A stretch of 64,000 nucleotides of DNA from Sphingopyxis microcysteis (GCF_012274265.1 NZ_JAANYY010000002.1:1550001-1614000); one strand, 5' to 3'. Positions 1 to 8,929 are shown, numbered from the stretch's first letter. Notes: a model not told the origin generated them from the sequence alone. Made by a program: numbers and translations.

Positions 1-60
1 CGGCGCGCGTGCCATCGCAGCGCCGCCAGATCGGCTGAACCGATTTTTTGAACATACATC

Positions 61-95
61 TTGATGAGCTATATATAACCTATATAGTACCAATA
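61..95 (+). promoter_or_regulatory. Probable promoter of the GlcNAc operon
   Basis: A short AT-rich island in otherwise GC-rich DNA lies just upstream of the first nag gene. A -35-like TTGATG (61-66) and a -10-like TATAGT (83-88) are 16 bases apart. The overlapping CTATAT/TATATAG segments could form an operator for a GntR or LacI regulator. No regulator gene is inside the window, so the operator is inference. Confidence 0.35.
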
Positions 96-136
96 TATCG
101 AGCCGCCGCGAGCCGCTCGACCGGGAGGCCAGATTG

Positions 137-1174
137 ATGACGCTGAGCGCCGCGCTAGACGGACGACACACGCTGATGGAGCAGGAAGCGGGCGAGGCGG
201 CGGCAGCCGTCGCGCGCATGCTGGAGACGAACCGCGATGCGTTTGCCGCCATCGCGCGCCGCCTTCACGCCGCGCCGCCGGTCGCCGTCGTCACTTGCGC
301 GCGCGGTTCGTCGGACCATGCCGCGACCTATACCAAATATCTGATCGAAACGCTGACCGGGACGCCGACCGCATCGGCCGCGCTTTCGATCGCCTCGCTC
401 TATGACGCTCCGTCGCTGGTCGGCAACCGCTTGTGTCTGGCGATTTCGCAGTCGGGCCAAAGCCCCGACCTGCTTGCCGCGGTCGAGCAGCAGCGCGCGT
501 CCGGCGCGTTCGTCGTCGCGCTGGTCAATGCGCCGGACACCCCGCTCGCGAAGGTCGCCGACGTCGTGATCCCGTTGTCAGCGGGGATAGAACGATCCGT
601 CGCCGCAACCAAATCCTATATCTGCTCGCTGGCGGCGATCGCGGCGCTTGTCGCCGCCTGGTCGCAAAATGCCGCGCTCGATGCGGCGCTCGATACGCTG
701 CCTGCCAGCCTCGCCAACGCCTTTGCTCTCGACTGGTCGGCCGCCGTCACGGCCTATCGCGGCGCGAGCAACCTGTTCGTCCTTGGCCGCGGTTATGGCC
801 TTGGCGCCGCCCAGGAGGCGGCGCTCAAGTTCAAGGAGACGTCAGCGCTTCACGCCGAAGCGTTCAGCGCCGCCGAAGTGCGCCATGGACCGATGGCCAT
901 CGTCGGCAAGGGCTTTCATGTGCTGGCGCTGGGCGGCACCGATCGCGCCGCGATCAGCGTCCGCGATACGGTCGCCGAATTTCGGCGGCGCGGTGCGACG
1001 GTGCTGCTTGCCGATCCTGCGGTCGGCGATCTTCCCACCATCGCCGCACATCCGGCAATCGAACCGATCCTGATGATCCAGAGCTTTTATCGCATGGCGA
1101 GCGCGCTGGCGCTGGCGCGCGGGTGCAACCCCGACTCGCCTCCGCATCTGAACAAGGTTACCGAGACTTTATGA
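137..1174 (+). CDS. nagB-II: SIS-domain glucosamine-6-phosphate deaminase (NagB-II type)
   Basis: A 345-residue protein with two sugar-isomerase (SIS) domains, resembling the isomerase half of GlmS and the NagB-II deaminases. It probably converts glucosamine-6-phosphate to fructose-6-phosphate and ammonia in the cytoplasm. Family motifs visible are CARGSSDHAA near residue 55, SQSGQSPD near residue 105, and the second domain with LGRGYGLGAAQEAALKFKE. There is no N-terminal glutaminase domain, so this is not GlmS. ATG 137 is chosen over TTG 134 because GGGAGG sits about 8 bases upstream. The stop overlaps the nagA start by 4 bases, giving a coupled operon. An AgaS-like isomerase is the alternative, but nagA and a PTS next door favour GlcN-6-P. 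Confidence 0.85.
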   Translation: MTLSAALDGRHTLMEQEAGEAAAAVARMLETNRDAFAAIARRLHAAPPVAVVTCARGSSDHAATYTKYLIETLTGTPTASAALSIASLYDAPSLVGNRLCLAISQSGQSPDLLAAVEQQRASGAFVVALVNAPDTPLAKVADVVIPLSAGIERSVAATKSYICSLAAIAALVAAWSQNAALDAALDTLPASLANAFALDWSAAVTAYRGASNLFVLGRGYGLGAAQEAALKFKETSALHAEAFSAAEVRHGPMAIVGKGFHVLALGGTDRAAISVRDTVAEFRRRGATVLLADPAVGDLPTIAAHPAIEPILMIQSFYRMASALALARGCNPDSPPHLNKVTETL

Positions 1175-2331
1175 TCTATCGCTTTCACAACGGCCGGGTC
1201 GCGCTGCCGGACGGCGCCGTCGGCGCGGCAGATATTGCCGTCGCCGACGGCGCCGTTACCACCGTCGGCCCGACCGGACCGGCATCCGCCGATCACATGG
1301 TCGATCTGGAAGGCGGCTGGCTACTCCCCGGCTTCATCGATACGCAGGTCAATGGCGGCGGCGGCGTGCTGTTCAACGATCAGGTCGACGTCGAGGCGAT
1401 TGCAGCAATCGGCGCCGCGCATGCCCGGTTCGGCACCACCGCATTCTTGCCCACGCTGATCAGCGACACCCCGGCTCAGATCGCCGCCGCGATGGCCGCG
1501 GTCGATGCCGCGATCGAACAGGGGGTGCCGGGGGTGGTCGGCATCCATATCGAAGGGCCGTTCATCAACGAGGTCAAGCGCGGTATCCACGAGGCGCATC
1601 GCATCCGCCGCCTCGACGCCGAGACGCTCGCAACGCTCACCGCCCCGCATCGCGGGCGTGTGATGCTGACGCTGGCGCCCGAGCTCTGCGACGAAGAGGA
1701 TATTCGCACCCTCGTCCGCCATGGCGTGATCGTCAGCGCCGGTCACAGCGACGCGACCTACGACGAGGCGCAGCGGGCGATCAGCGCGGGACTTTCCGGC
1801 TTTACCCATTTGTTCAACGCGATGTCGCCGCTGCACCACCGCGCGCCGGGCGCGGTCGGCGCCGCGTTCGATTCGGACAGCTATTGCGGCCTGATCGTCG
1901 ACGACGTCCATCTCCACCCCGCGGTAGTCCGGCTGGCGATCAAGGCCAAGGGCATCGAGCGCGTCATGCTGGTCACCGATGCGATGCCCAGCGTCGGCAC
2001 CGACGACAGCGAATTCACCCTGCAGGGCAAGCGTATCGCGGTGAAGGACGGCGTCTGCATTTTTGAGGACGGCACCCTTGCCGGGACACATCTCGACATG
2101 GCGGCGGCGCTGCGCAAGACGGTCGAGGTGACCGGGCTGCCGGTGACGGACGTGTCGGCGATGGCCAGCGCGACCCCCGCCGCCTTCCTGTCGCTGCAGG
2201 ACAGTCACGGAGCGATCGCGCCGGGGCAGCGTGCCGACTGGGTATGGCTGGGCAACGAACTCGATCCGCGTGCGACGTGGATCGGCGGACGGATTGCGCC
2301 CGACACCGTACCGGACCTGTCCCGCGCGTAG
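1171..2331 (+). CDS. nagA: N-acetylglucosamine-6-phosphate deacetylase
   Basis: A 386-residue amidohydrolase that removes acetate from GlcNAc-6-phosphate and feeds the deaminase upstream. Visible landmarks are the metal-site motif HIEGPFIN, GHSDATYDEA, the HLFNAMSPLHHR loop and the catalytic-aspartate region VTDAMPSVG. Length matches the family (about 380 residues). The ATG at 1171 sits in an ATGA overlap with the preceding stop, which fixes the start; upstream in-frame sequence is read-through from the previous gene. Downstream is the PTS phosphotransfer protein, so uptake, deacetylation and deamination are co-expressed. Confidence 0.95.
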   Translation: MIYRFHNGRVALPDGAVGAADIAVADGAVTTVGPTGPASADHMVDLEGGWLLPGFIDTQVNGGGGVLFNDQVDVEAIAAIGAAHARFGTTAFLPTLISDTPAQIAAAMAAVDAAIEQGVPGVVGIHIEGPFINEVKRGIHEAHRIRRLDAETLATLTAPHRGRVMLTLAPELCDEEDIRTLVRHGVIVSAGHSDATYDEAQRAISAGLSGFTHLFNAMSPLHHRAPGAVGAAFDSDSYCGLIVDDVHLHPAVVRLAIKAKGIERVMLVTDAMPSVGTDDSEFTLQGKRIAVKDGVCIFEDGTLAGTHLDMAAALRKTVEVTGLPVTDVSAMASATPAAFLSLQDSHGAIAPGQRADWVWLGNELDPRATWIGGRIAPDTVPDLSRA

Positions 2332-2384
2332 AATGATAATCAAGCCGCACAAAAAAAGCGGCGGAAGTTTTGGGGATTAGATCG

Positions 2385-4874
2385 ATGAGCCTGATCATCA
2401 CCTCTCCGCTCAGAGGGTGGGCGACGACGCTGGACAGCGTTCCCGATCCCGTATTCGCCCAGCGCATGATGGGCGACGGCGTGGCGATCGAGCCGCTCGG
2501 CGACACGATCGTCGCGCCGTTCGACGGCGAGGTGGTGACGCTGCACGACGCCGGGCATGCGATTTCGCTGCGCAGCGCCGAGGGCGCCGAGGTGCTGATC
2601 CATATCGGGCTCGACACCGTAATGCTGAAGGGCGAAGGCTTCACGCCGCTGGTGGCGATCGGCCAGACCGTCGCGCGCGGCGACCCGCTGATTCGCTTTG
2701 ACCTAGACGCCGTCGCGCTCGCGGCGCCCAGCCTGATCACCCCGGTGATCGTCACCAATGCCGAAGCGTTTGCGATCAGCCGCCGCAGCACCGACTGCGC
2801 GATCGGCGCGTGCGAGGCGCTGATGACGCTGGTTCCCGTGCAGGCGAACGTCCGGCGCAGCTCGGACGACGGGATTGTGATCGAACAGACGGTGAAGCTG
2901 GCGCTGCCGCACGGCATCCACGCGCGGCCTGCCGCGCGGATCTGCGAAGCCGCGCGCGGATTTCAGGCCGAGCTGCACCTGCTGAACGGCGACAAGCGCG
3001 GCGACGCCCGCAGCACCGTGGCGCTGCTCGCGCTCGGCACGCGGTTCGGCGACGAGGTCGTCGTGCAGGCGCGCGGCGACGACGCCGAGGCAGCGTTGGC
3101 GGCCATCGCCGCGTTGCTGGCGACCGACATGGGCGAGACGGCGCCTGCTGCGCCGTCGGCGGCCGCACCCCCGAGGACTACCCTGCAAGTTGGGCAAATC
3201 GGCGGCGTGATCGCGTCGCCCGGGCTCGCGATGGGACCCGCGGCGCGGCTGCGGCAGGCCGAGATTGCGGTAGCGAGCGAGGGCGTCGGCGCGGCGGAAG
3301 AGCGCGCCGCGCTGCTGGCGGCGCGCGATGCGGTGCGCGCGCATATTGCGGCGCGCGCCGACAGCGGCGACGCCAGCATCGCGGCTGTCATGCAGGCGCA
3401 TCTTGCGCTCATCGACGATCCCGAACTGATCGCGGGCGCCGACGCACGGATCGCCGCGGGACGCAGCGCGGGCTTTGCCTGGCGCGGTGCGATCCATGAC
3501 CAGATCGACGCGATCCGCGCGACCGGCAACGCGCATCTGATCGAACGGATCGACGATCTGGTCGACATCGAACGGCAGCTGCTGTCGGCGCTGACCGGAA
3601 CCCCGCTCGACGGTGCCGCGATGGCCGCGGGCGCAATCATCGTCGCCGACGACCTGTTGCCGTCGCAGCTGGTGGCGCTCGCCGCTGCGAATCCCGCCGG
3701 GGTCTGCCTGACGCGTGGCGGGCCGACGTCGCACGTTGCAATCCTGTGCGCCGGAATGGGGCTGCCCGCGCTCGTCGCGATGGGCGCTGCGCTGGGCGCG
3801 ATCGAGGATGATGCGCCGTTGCTGCTCGACGCCGAACTCGGCCATGTCACGCTGCGCCCCTCCCCCGCCGACGCCGCTGCCTTTGCCGCGCGGCTGGCGA
3901 AGCGTGCCGCGCGGCGCGACGCCGCGCAGGCCGCTGCGCAAGAAGCGTGCCGGACCGCCGACGGAACGCGGATCGAGATTTGCGCCAATCTGGGCAGCGC
4001 AGCCGACGCGCAGTTCGCCGCTGCACAGGGCGCCGAGGGATCGGGTTTGGTGCGCAGCGAATTCCTGTTCCTCGATCGCGAGACCGCGCCGTCGGAGGAC
4101 GAACAGCACGCCGCCTATCAGGCGATCGCCGACGCGCTGCCCGGCAAACCCGTCATCATCCGCCTGCTCGACATCGGCGGTGACAAGCCTGCCGCCTATA
4201 TTCCGATCGCAGAGGAGGAAAATCCGGCGCTCGGCCAGCGCGGCATCCGCGTCGCGCTCGCGCGGCCCGACCTGCTCGAAACCCAGCTCCGCGCGATCCT
4301 GCGCGTCGAGCCCGTGGGCGCGTGCAAGATCATGATCCCGATGATCGCCAGCATCGACGAGTTGCGGCAGGTCCGCACGCTGGTCGACCGGCTGCGCAGC
4401 GACATGGCGATCGCCGACGCCGTCGAGGTCGGGGTGATGGTCGAGACCCCTGCTGCCGCGATGACCGCCGACCTGCTCGCGCTCGAGGCCGATTTCCTGT
4501 CGATCGGCACCAATGACCTCACCCAATATGTGCTGGCGATGGACCGCGGCAATCCCGCGGTCGCCGCCGGGGTCGACGCGATGCATCCTGCCGTGCTCCG
4601 CATGATCGGCGAAACCTGCCGCCGCGCCACCGCGCGCGGACGCTGGGTCGGGGTGTGCGGCGGGCTCGCATCGGATCCGGCGGCGGTGCCGATCCTGATC
4701 GGTCTGGGCGTCACCGAATTGTCGGCAGTCCCCGGCTTCGTCGCCGAGGCGAAGCAGATCGTCCGCGGCCTGACGCTGAGCGAAGCGCGCGCGCATGCTG
4801 AGCTTGCGCTGCAATGCAAGTCGGCCGCCGAAGTTCGTGCGCTCTCCCGCGCTTTCGAGGAGACACGTCGATGA
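2385..4874 (+). CDS. nagF: Fused PTS phosphotransferase EIIA-HPr-EI
   Basis: An 829-residue soluble multiphosphoryl transfer protein carrying phosphate from PEP to the permease encoded next. Domains in order: glucose-type EIIA (1-150), phospho-His H73 in LIHIGLDTV; HPr (165-250), phospho-His H179 in GIHARPA; enzyme I (270-825), phospho-His H450 in GGPTSHVAIL, with the PEP-binding region IGTNDLTQY and the C-terminal GVCGGLASDP. All three phosphorylation sites are intact. ATG 2385 is used; an upstream TTG at 2370 is less likely. The stop overlaps nagE by 4 bases. This self-contained fusion resembles the NagF-type proteins of GlcNAc operons in Caulobacter and Xanthomonas relatives. Confidence 0.93.
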   Translation: MSLIITSPLRGWATTLDSVPDPVFAQRMMGDGVAIEPLGDTIVAPFDGEVVTLHDAGHAISLRSAEGAEVLIHIGLDTVMLKGEGFTPLVAIGQTVARGDPLIRFDLDAVALAAPSLITPVIVTNAEAFAISRRSTDCAIGACEALMTLVPVQANVRRSSDDGIVIEQTVKLALPHGIHARPAARICEAARGFQAELHLLNGDKRGDARSTVALLALGTRFGDEVVVQARGDDAEAALAAIAALLATDMGETAPAAPSAAAPPRTTLQVGQIGGVIASPGLAMGPAARLRQAEIAVASEGVGAAEERAALLAARDAVRAHIAARADSGDASIAAVMQAHLALIDDPELIAGADARIAAGRSAGFAWRGAIHDQIDAIRATGNAHLIERIDDLVDIERQLLSALTGTPLDGAAMAAGAIIVADDLLPSQLVALAAANPAGVCLTRGGPTSHVAILCAGMGLPALVAMGAALGAIEDDAPLLLDAELGHVTLRPSPADAAAFAARLAKRAARRDAAQAAAQEACRTADGTRIEICANLGSAADAQFAAAQGAEGSGLVRSEFLFLDRETAPSEDEQHAAYQAIADALPGKPVIIRLLDIGGDKPAAYIPIAEEENPALGQRGIRVALARPDLLETQLRAILRVEPVGACKIMIPMIASIDELRQVRTLVDRLRSDMAIADAVEVGVMVETPAAAMTADLLALEADFLSIGTNDLTQYVLAMDRGNPAVAAGVDAMHPAVLRMIGETCRRATARGRWVGVCGGLASDPAAVPILIGLGVTELSAVPGFVAEAKQIVRGLTLSEARAHAELALQCKSAAEVRALSRAFEETRR

Positions 4875-6553
4875 GGAAGATACTCGAAACGCTCCAGCCG
4901 CTCGGCCGCGCGTTGATGCTGCCGATCGCGGTGCTGCCGATCGCGGGTCTGTTGTTGCGCATCGGCCAGCCCGACCTGCTCGGCATCGCCTTCATCTCCG
5001 CCGCGGGTGCGGCGATCTTTGACAATCTCGGTATCTTGTTCGCGATCGGCGTCGCGGTCGGGTTCGCGCGCGACGGCAATGGCGCCGCCGCGCTGGCGGG
5101 CGTCGTCTGTTATCTGGTCACAACAACGGGCGCGCAGACCTTTCTGATCGCGCCGCCCGATGTTGGCGCCGGGTTGCCCGAAGCCGCCGCGGCACTCGCC
5201 GCAAAGACCTGGGCGCTGAGCCAGATCGACAAGTTGGAGGTGCCGATCGGCATCTTGTCGGGACTGATCGGCGGCAATTTCTACAACCGCTTCGCGACGA
5301 TCGCACTGCCCGAATATCTCGCCTTTTTCGGCGGGCGCCGCTTCGTGCCGATCGCCAGCGGGGTCGCCGGGCTGCTGCTCGCGGCGGTGCTCGGTTATGG
5401 CTATGCACATATCAGCGGCGCGATCGACACCGCCAGCCGCACCGTCGTCGAAAGCGGCGGCGTAGGGCTGTTCGTCTATGGCACGCTCAACCGCCTGCTG
5501 ATCGTCACCGGGCTGCACCATATCATCAACAATGCCGCCTGGTTCGTCGTCGGCGACTTTGCGGGGGCGACGGGCGATTTGCGCCGGTTCTTCGCGGGCG
5601 ACCCGACCGCCGGCGCCTTCATGTCGGGCTTTTTCCCGGTGATGATGTTCGGCCTGCCCGCCGCATGCCTCGCCATGTATCACGAGGCGCGGCCCGAACG
5701 GCGCAAAGCGGTCGGCGGGATGCTGCTGTCATTGGCGCTGACGAGCTTTCTGACCGGCGTGACCGAGCCGATCGAATTCACCTTCATGTTCGTCGCGCCC
5801 TTGCTCTACGCGATCCACGCGCTGCTGATGGGCGTGTCGATGGCGCTGATGGACGCGCTCGGCATCCGGCTCGGCTTCGGCTTTTCGGCGGGGCTGTTCG
5901 ACTATGTGCTCAACTTCAGCCTCGCGACGCGGCCGTGGCTGCTGCTGCCGATCGGCGGGGTCTATGCGTTGCTCTATTACGGGCTGTTCCGTTTCTTCAT
6001 CCGCCGCTTCGACTTGCCGACCCCGGGCCGCGAAAAAGGCGAGGTCGCCGAGGCCGCGGCGACCAACGCCGGGAGCGCGCGCGGCGACGCCTTTGTCACC
6101 GCGCTGGGCGGCGCCGCCAATCTGGTCAGCGTCGATGCCTGTACAACCCGGCTCCGCCTGATCGTCGCCGACAACGACGCGATCGACGACGCTGCGCTGT
6201 CGCGGCTCGGTGCGCGCGGCATCATCCGCCCGTCCGACAAGGCGGCACAGGTCGTGCTCGGCCCGATCGCCGATCTGGTCGCCGAGGAAATTCGCGGTAC
6301 GCTGTCAGGCGGCGCGGCGGTCGCCCCGGCCGCGGATGCGCAACCGGCGAGCCGCGACGTCGAGCCGGTCGCCCTGCGCGACGATATCACCGCTGCGCTC
6401 GGCGGCAACGACAATGTCCGCGCCGTCCGCGCTCTCCATGGCCGCTACCGCATCGAACTGACCGACGCGGCACGGATCGACGAGGGTGCCTTGGCGCAAC
6501 TGACGCGCGGAATTGTCCGCCCGCAGCCGGGCGTCTGTCATATCCTGATCTGA
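4871..6553 (+). CDS. nagE: PTS GlcNAc/glucose-type permease EIICB with an extra EIIB-like domain
   Basis: A 560-residue inner-membrane permease that imports and phosphorylates an amino sugar, most likely GlcNAc. EIIC (about 1-390) is a multi-spanning glucose-superfamily domain, including a TEPIEFTFMF-type substrate region. EIIB follows, with phospho-Cys C424 in DACTTRLRL. After a linker, residues about 494-560 look like a second EIIB copy in which the cysteine loop reads ALHGRYRIEL, so it has no phospho-acceptor. E. coli NagE has a C-terminal EIIA instead; here EIIA is in the preceding gene. The ATG is fixed by an ATGA overlap. The gene ends 5 bases from the convergent gdx stop. Confidence 0.92.
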   Translation: MRKILETLQPLGRALMLPIAVLPIAGLLLRIGQPDLLGIAFISAAGAAIFDNLGILFAIGVAVGFARDGNGAAALAGVVCYLVTTTGAQTFLIAPPDVGAGLPEAAAALAAKTWALSQIDKLEVPIGILSGLIGGNFYNRFATIALPEYLAFFGGRRFVPIASGVAGLLLAAVLGYGYAHISGAIDTASRTVVESGGVGLFVYGTLNRLLIVTGLHHIINNAAWFVVGDFAGATGDLRRFFAGDPTAGAFMSGFFPVMMFGLPAACLAMYHEARPERRKAVGGMLLSLALTSFLTGVTEPIEFTFMFVAPLLYAIHALLMGVSMALMDALGIRLGFGFSAGLFDYVLNFSLATRPWLLLPIGGVYALLYYGLFRFFIRRFDLPTPGREKGEVAEAAATNAGSARGDAFVTALGGAANLVSVDACTTRLRLIVADNDAIDDAALSRLGARGIIRPSDKAAQVVLGPIADLVAEEIRGTLSGGAAVAPAADAQPASRDVEPVALRDDITAALGGNDNVRAVRALHGRYRIELTDAARIDEGALAQLTRGIVRPQPGVCHILI

Positions 6554-6558
6554 ACCGA

Positions 6559-6879
6559 TCAGGCGGGCGCCGACAATTTCATCAACACGAGGCCGCTGAC
6601 GATCAGCACCGCGGCAAATATCCGCATCGCGCTCGCTTGTTCGCCCAGCACGAGGATGCCGACGACAAATGCGCCGACCGCCCCGATGCCGGTCCAGATC
6701 GTGTAAGCGGTGCCGAGCGGCAGCGATTTCATCGACAGCGCCAGCAGCGCAAAGCTGGCAAAAGCCGCGACCAGCGTGAGCAGCGACGGACCAAGCTTGG
6801 TAAAGCCGTCCGACTGTTTCATCGAAAACGCCCAGACGATTTCGAGCGCACCAGCAATTGCGAGATAGATCCAGGCCAT
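6559..6879 (-). CDS. gdx: SMR-family guanidinium exporter (Gdx/SugE)
   Basis: A 106-residue protein with four hydrophobic helices, the standard size for small multidrug resistance transporters. It has the conserved membrane glutamate at E13 (ALEIVWAF) and the signature GTAYTIWTGIGAVGAF, closer to SugE/Gdx than to EmrE. Family members act as antiparallel dimers exchanging guanidinium for protons. ATG 6879 is preceded by GGGAGG. The open frame continues upstream through the tRNA gene but is not coding there. A hairpin with an ACGG loop just upstream may be regulatory. Confidence 0.88.
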   Translation of the reverse strand: MAWIYLAIAGALEIVWAFSMKQSDGFTKLGPSLLTLVAAFASFALLALSMKSLPLGTAYTIWTGIGAVGAFVVGILVLGEQASAMRIFAAVLIVSGLVLMKLSAPA

Positions 6880-6900
6880 GACAGCCTCCCATTCAAGCTG

Positions 6901-6941
6901 CCGGGCCGTCCCGGACTTGAAAGCCTGCCCATGATGCAGGC
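6901..6941 (-). promoter_or_regulatory. Two hairpins in the gdx leader (possible guanidine-responsive element)
   Basis: On the minus strand, stem GCCTGC/GCAGGC (6923-6941, 7-base loop) is followed by stem CCGGG/CCCGG (6901-6914) with tetraloop ACGG, then the ribosome binding site. Guanidine-II (mini-ykkC) riboswitches consist of two hairpins with ACGR loops and often precede sugE/gdx. Only the second hairpin fits here, so the assignment is tentative. Confidence 0.3.
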
Positions 6942-6971
6942 GAGGACGTGGCCTCTTGGTGATTTGTGGCC

Positions 6972-7047
6972 TGGCAGGGGCAGCAGGACTCGAACCCGCG
7001 ACCCTCGGTTTTGGAGACCGATGCTCTACCAACTGAGCTATACCCCT
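6972..7047 (-). tRNA. tRNA-Trp (CCA)
   Basis: A complete 76-nt cloverleaf including an encoded CCA tail (6972-6974 on the complement). The acceptor stem AGGGGTA pairs with TGCCCCT including one G-T pair. The D-arm is TAGCTCAGTTGGTAGAGCA, the anticodon loop CTCCAAA has anticodon CCA, and the T-arm contains GGTTCGAGTCC. It is transcribed toward gdx, about 90 bases upstream of it. Confidence 0.97.
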
Positions 7048-7139
7048 AGGCCGGAGTGCGCCCCTAGCCCGATTGCGGAGGCGGGGCAAGGGGGATCACG
7101 GCTTGCGCGCGCGCACCCGCCTGATATGCGCAGATTGGC

Positions 7140-8078
7140 ATGACATCCGCCGCCGCCCCCTCCGCCGCCGCGCCGCAAAACTATCTCGGCGGCATCGCGC
7201 TCCGCCTTCTCGCGATGGCCAGCCTGTCGCTGATGTTCGTGGTGGTCAAATATATCGACCGGGCAGGCATCCACATCGTCGAAAGCCTGTTCTGGCGACA
7301 GGCGCTGGTGCTGCCCTTCCTGCTCCTGTGGGTGAAGGCGACCGGCGGTTTCGCCTCACTCAAGACCCACCGCATCGGCGCGCACACGCGGCGGATGCTG
7401 ATGGGGCTGACCGGCATGGCGTGCAATTTCGGCGCGATGATCCTGCTGCCGATGGCCGAAGCGACGACGATCAGCCTTTCGGTGCCGATCTTTGCGGTGA
7501 TCTTTGCCGCGCTGCTGCTCGGCGAAGCCACAGGGTGGCAGCGGTGGAGCGCGGTGATCATCGGTTTTGTCGGCGTCCTCGTCGTACTCGATCCGTTTGC
7601 AAGCTTTGCGGGCGGGTTCGATGGCACCCACGCACTCGGTACCTTTGTCGCGCTGGGCGGCGCGATCATGACCGCGCTGATCACCATTGCCGTCCGCGAC
7701 CTTGGCCGCACCGAAGCCGCCGCGACGATCGTCTTCTGGTTCAGCCTGCTCTCGATGATCCCGCTCGGCATCGCCCTGCCCTTTGTCATCACGCCGCATG
7801 ACGGCGGGGAGTGGCTGTTGCTCATCGCGCTCGGCTTCCTTGGCGCGGTCGCGCAAATGTCGCTGACCGGCGCGCTGCGCCTTGCCCCGGTGTCGGTGGT
7901 CATCCCCATGGACTATTCCAGCCTGCTGTGGGCGATCGCCGCAGGGTGGTGGTTCTTTGGCACCCTGCCCGCCGACACGACGTGGGTCGGCGCGCCGCTG
8001 ATCGTCGCGTCGGGCCTGTTCATCGCCTGGCGTGAGCATCGCCGCCACATCAACCGACCGAAGGAGGTTGCCGCATGA
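7140..8078 (+). CDS. DMT-superfamily (EamA) permease
   Basis: A 312-residue integral membrane protein with two EamA halves and about ten hydrophobic helices, the usual size of RhaT/YdcZ-like drug/metabolite transporters. It acts in the inner membrane; the substrate cannot be read from sequence. The second half carries the characteristic PMDYSSLLWAIAAGWWFFG stretch. The N-terminus is preceded by an Ala/Ser/Pro-rich lead, and no clear Shine-Dalgarno is visible. Its stop overlaps the GST-like gene by 4 bases, so the two are co-translated. Confidence 0.85.
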   Translation: MTSAAAPSAAAPQNYLGGIALRLLAMASLSLMFVVVKYIDRAGIHIVESLFWRQALVLPFLLLWVKATGGFASLKTHRIGAHTRRMLMGLTGMACNFGAMILLPMAEATTISLSVPIFAVIFAALLLGEATGWQRWSAVIIGFVGVLVVLDPFASFAGGFDGTHALGTFVALGGAIMTALITIAVRDLGRTEAAATIVFWFSLLSMIPLGIALPFVITPHDGGEWLLLIALGFLGAVAQMSLTGALRLAPVSVVIPMDYSSLLWAIAAGWWFFGTLPADTTWVGAPLIVASGLFIAWREHRRHINRPKEVAA

Positions 8079-8692
8079 CGCGCCCTATTCTCTACCACTG
8101 CCCCGACGCCCGCTCGCTGCGCTGTCTGTGGGCGGTCGAGGAGGCGGGTATCGACGTCGACCTGCGCGTCCTGAAATTCCCGCCGCGCGCGTTCGAGCCC
8201 GAGTATCGCGCGGTGAACCCGCTGATGACGATCCCGGGCTGGGTCGAGAACGGGCGGCTGATGACCGAATCGGCGGCGATCTGCGAGCGCATCGCCGAAG
8301 GCACGCCGCTGGAGGTGCGCCGCGACGAGGGTGATTATTGGGACTATCGCAACTGGCTGCACCGCAGCGACGCGACGCTGACCTTTCCGCTCGCGATCAT
8401 GATCCGTTACACGCGGGTCGAGCCCGAGGCGCGGCGGCTGGCGCAGGCCGTCGAGGATTACAAAGCCTTTTTCGGTGGACGCGCGAAAAGCATCGAAGCG
8501 GCGCTGGCCGACGGGCGCGAATGGCTGGTCGCGGGGCGCTTTACGATTGCCGATATTGCGATCGGCTATGCGGCGTTTCTGGCGACGACGCTGGGGGCTG
8601 ACGATGTACTGGGCGACGCGACGAAGGCGTGGCTGGCGCGGTGCATGGCGCGCGAGCGATTTGTGCGGGCACGTGAGCGGCAGAGGGTTTAG
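8075..8692 (+). CDS. Glutathione S-transferase family protein
   Basis: A 205-residue protein with an N-terminal thioredoxin-like GST domain (RSLRCLWAVEEAGIDVDLR, the cis-proline region LMTIPGWV and LMTESAAICERIAE), followed by an all-alpha C-terminal domain (FTIADIAIGYAAF). A cytosolic role in glutathione conjugation or in a glutathione-dependent reaction is expected; the substrate is unknown. It starts inside an ATGA overlap with the EamA permease gene, suggesting a linked detoxification or uptake function (inference). Confidence 0.88.
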   Translation: MTRPILYHCPDARSLRCLWAVEEAGIDVDLRVLKFPPRAFEPEYRAVNPLMTIPGWVENGRLMTESAAICERIAEGTPLEVRRDEGDYWDYRNWLHRSDATLTFPLAIMIRYTRVEPEARRLAQAVEDYKAFFGGRAKSIEAALADGREWLVAGRFTIADIAIGYAAFLATTLGADDVLGDATKAWLARCMARERFVRARERQRV

Positions 8693-8730
8693 CCGCAACG
8701 TCTGCTTTGGGGTGGTGAGCTGCCCTAAAC

Positions 8731-8890
8731 TCCTCTTCCCTTGAGGGAGAGGATAGCGCAGCTTGCTCCGTCAGGAGCTAGCGAAGCTTGGAGAGGGGAC
8801 TGGACGCCAGCAGGCGTAGAGCCCCCTCTCAACTGCGGCTAGGCAGCAAGCTGCCAAGCCTTCGTATCTCTCCCTCAAGGGGAGAGAGGA
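8731..8890. repeat. Foldback intergenic repeat (CCCTTGAGGGAGAGG type)
   Basis: Both ends carry matching hairpin units: TCCTCTTCCCTTGAGGGAGA at 8731 and its near-inverse TCTCTCCCTCAAGGGGAGAG at 8867, with further imperfect pairing inside. It fills the 237-base gap between two convergent genes. No gene is visible. It resembles the other C-rich foldbacks in this window. Confidence 0.7.
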
Positions 8891-8929
8891 AATGACGTAC
8901 GTCCGCTACCGGTCGCTAGCTGCCGCCCC

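Noticed and set aside
433..1170. Long N-terminal extension of nagA
   Set aside because: It runs through the deaminase gene in another frame; the ATGA overlap at 1171 fixes the start.
2703..4814. 703-codon open frame opposite the PTS fusion gene
   Set aside because: Shadow of the high-GC PTS gene; composition is Arg/Asp/Gly-rich with no motif and no ribosome site.
6559..7089. 176-residue form of the SMR transporter
   Set aside because: The extra N-terminus is the translated tRNA-Trp gene; the 106-residue form matches the family.
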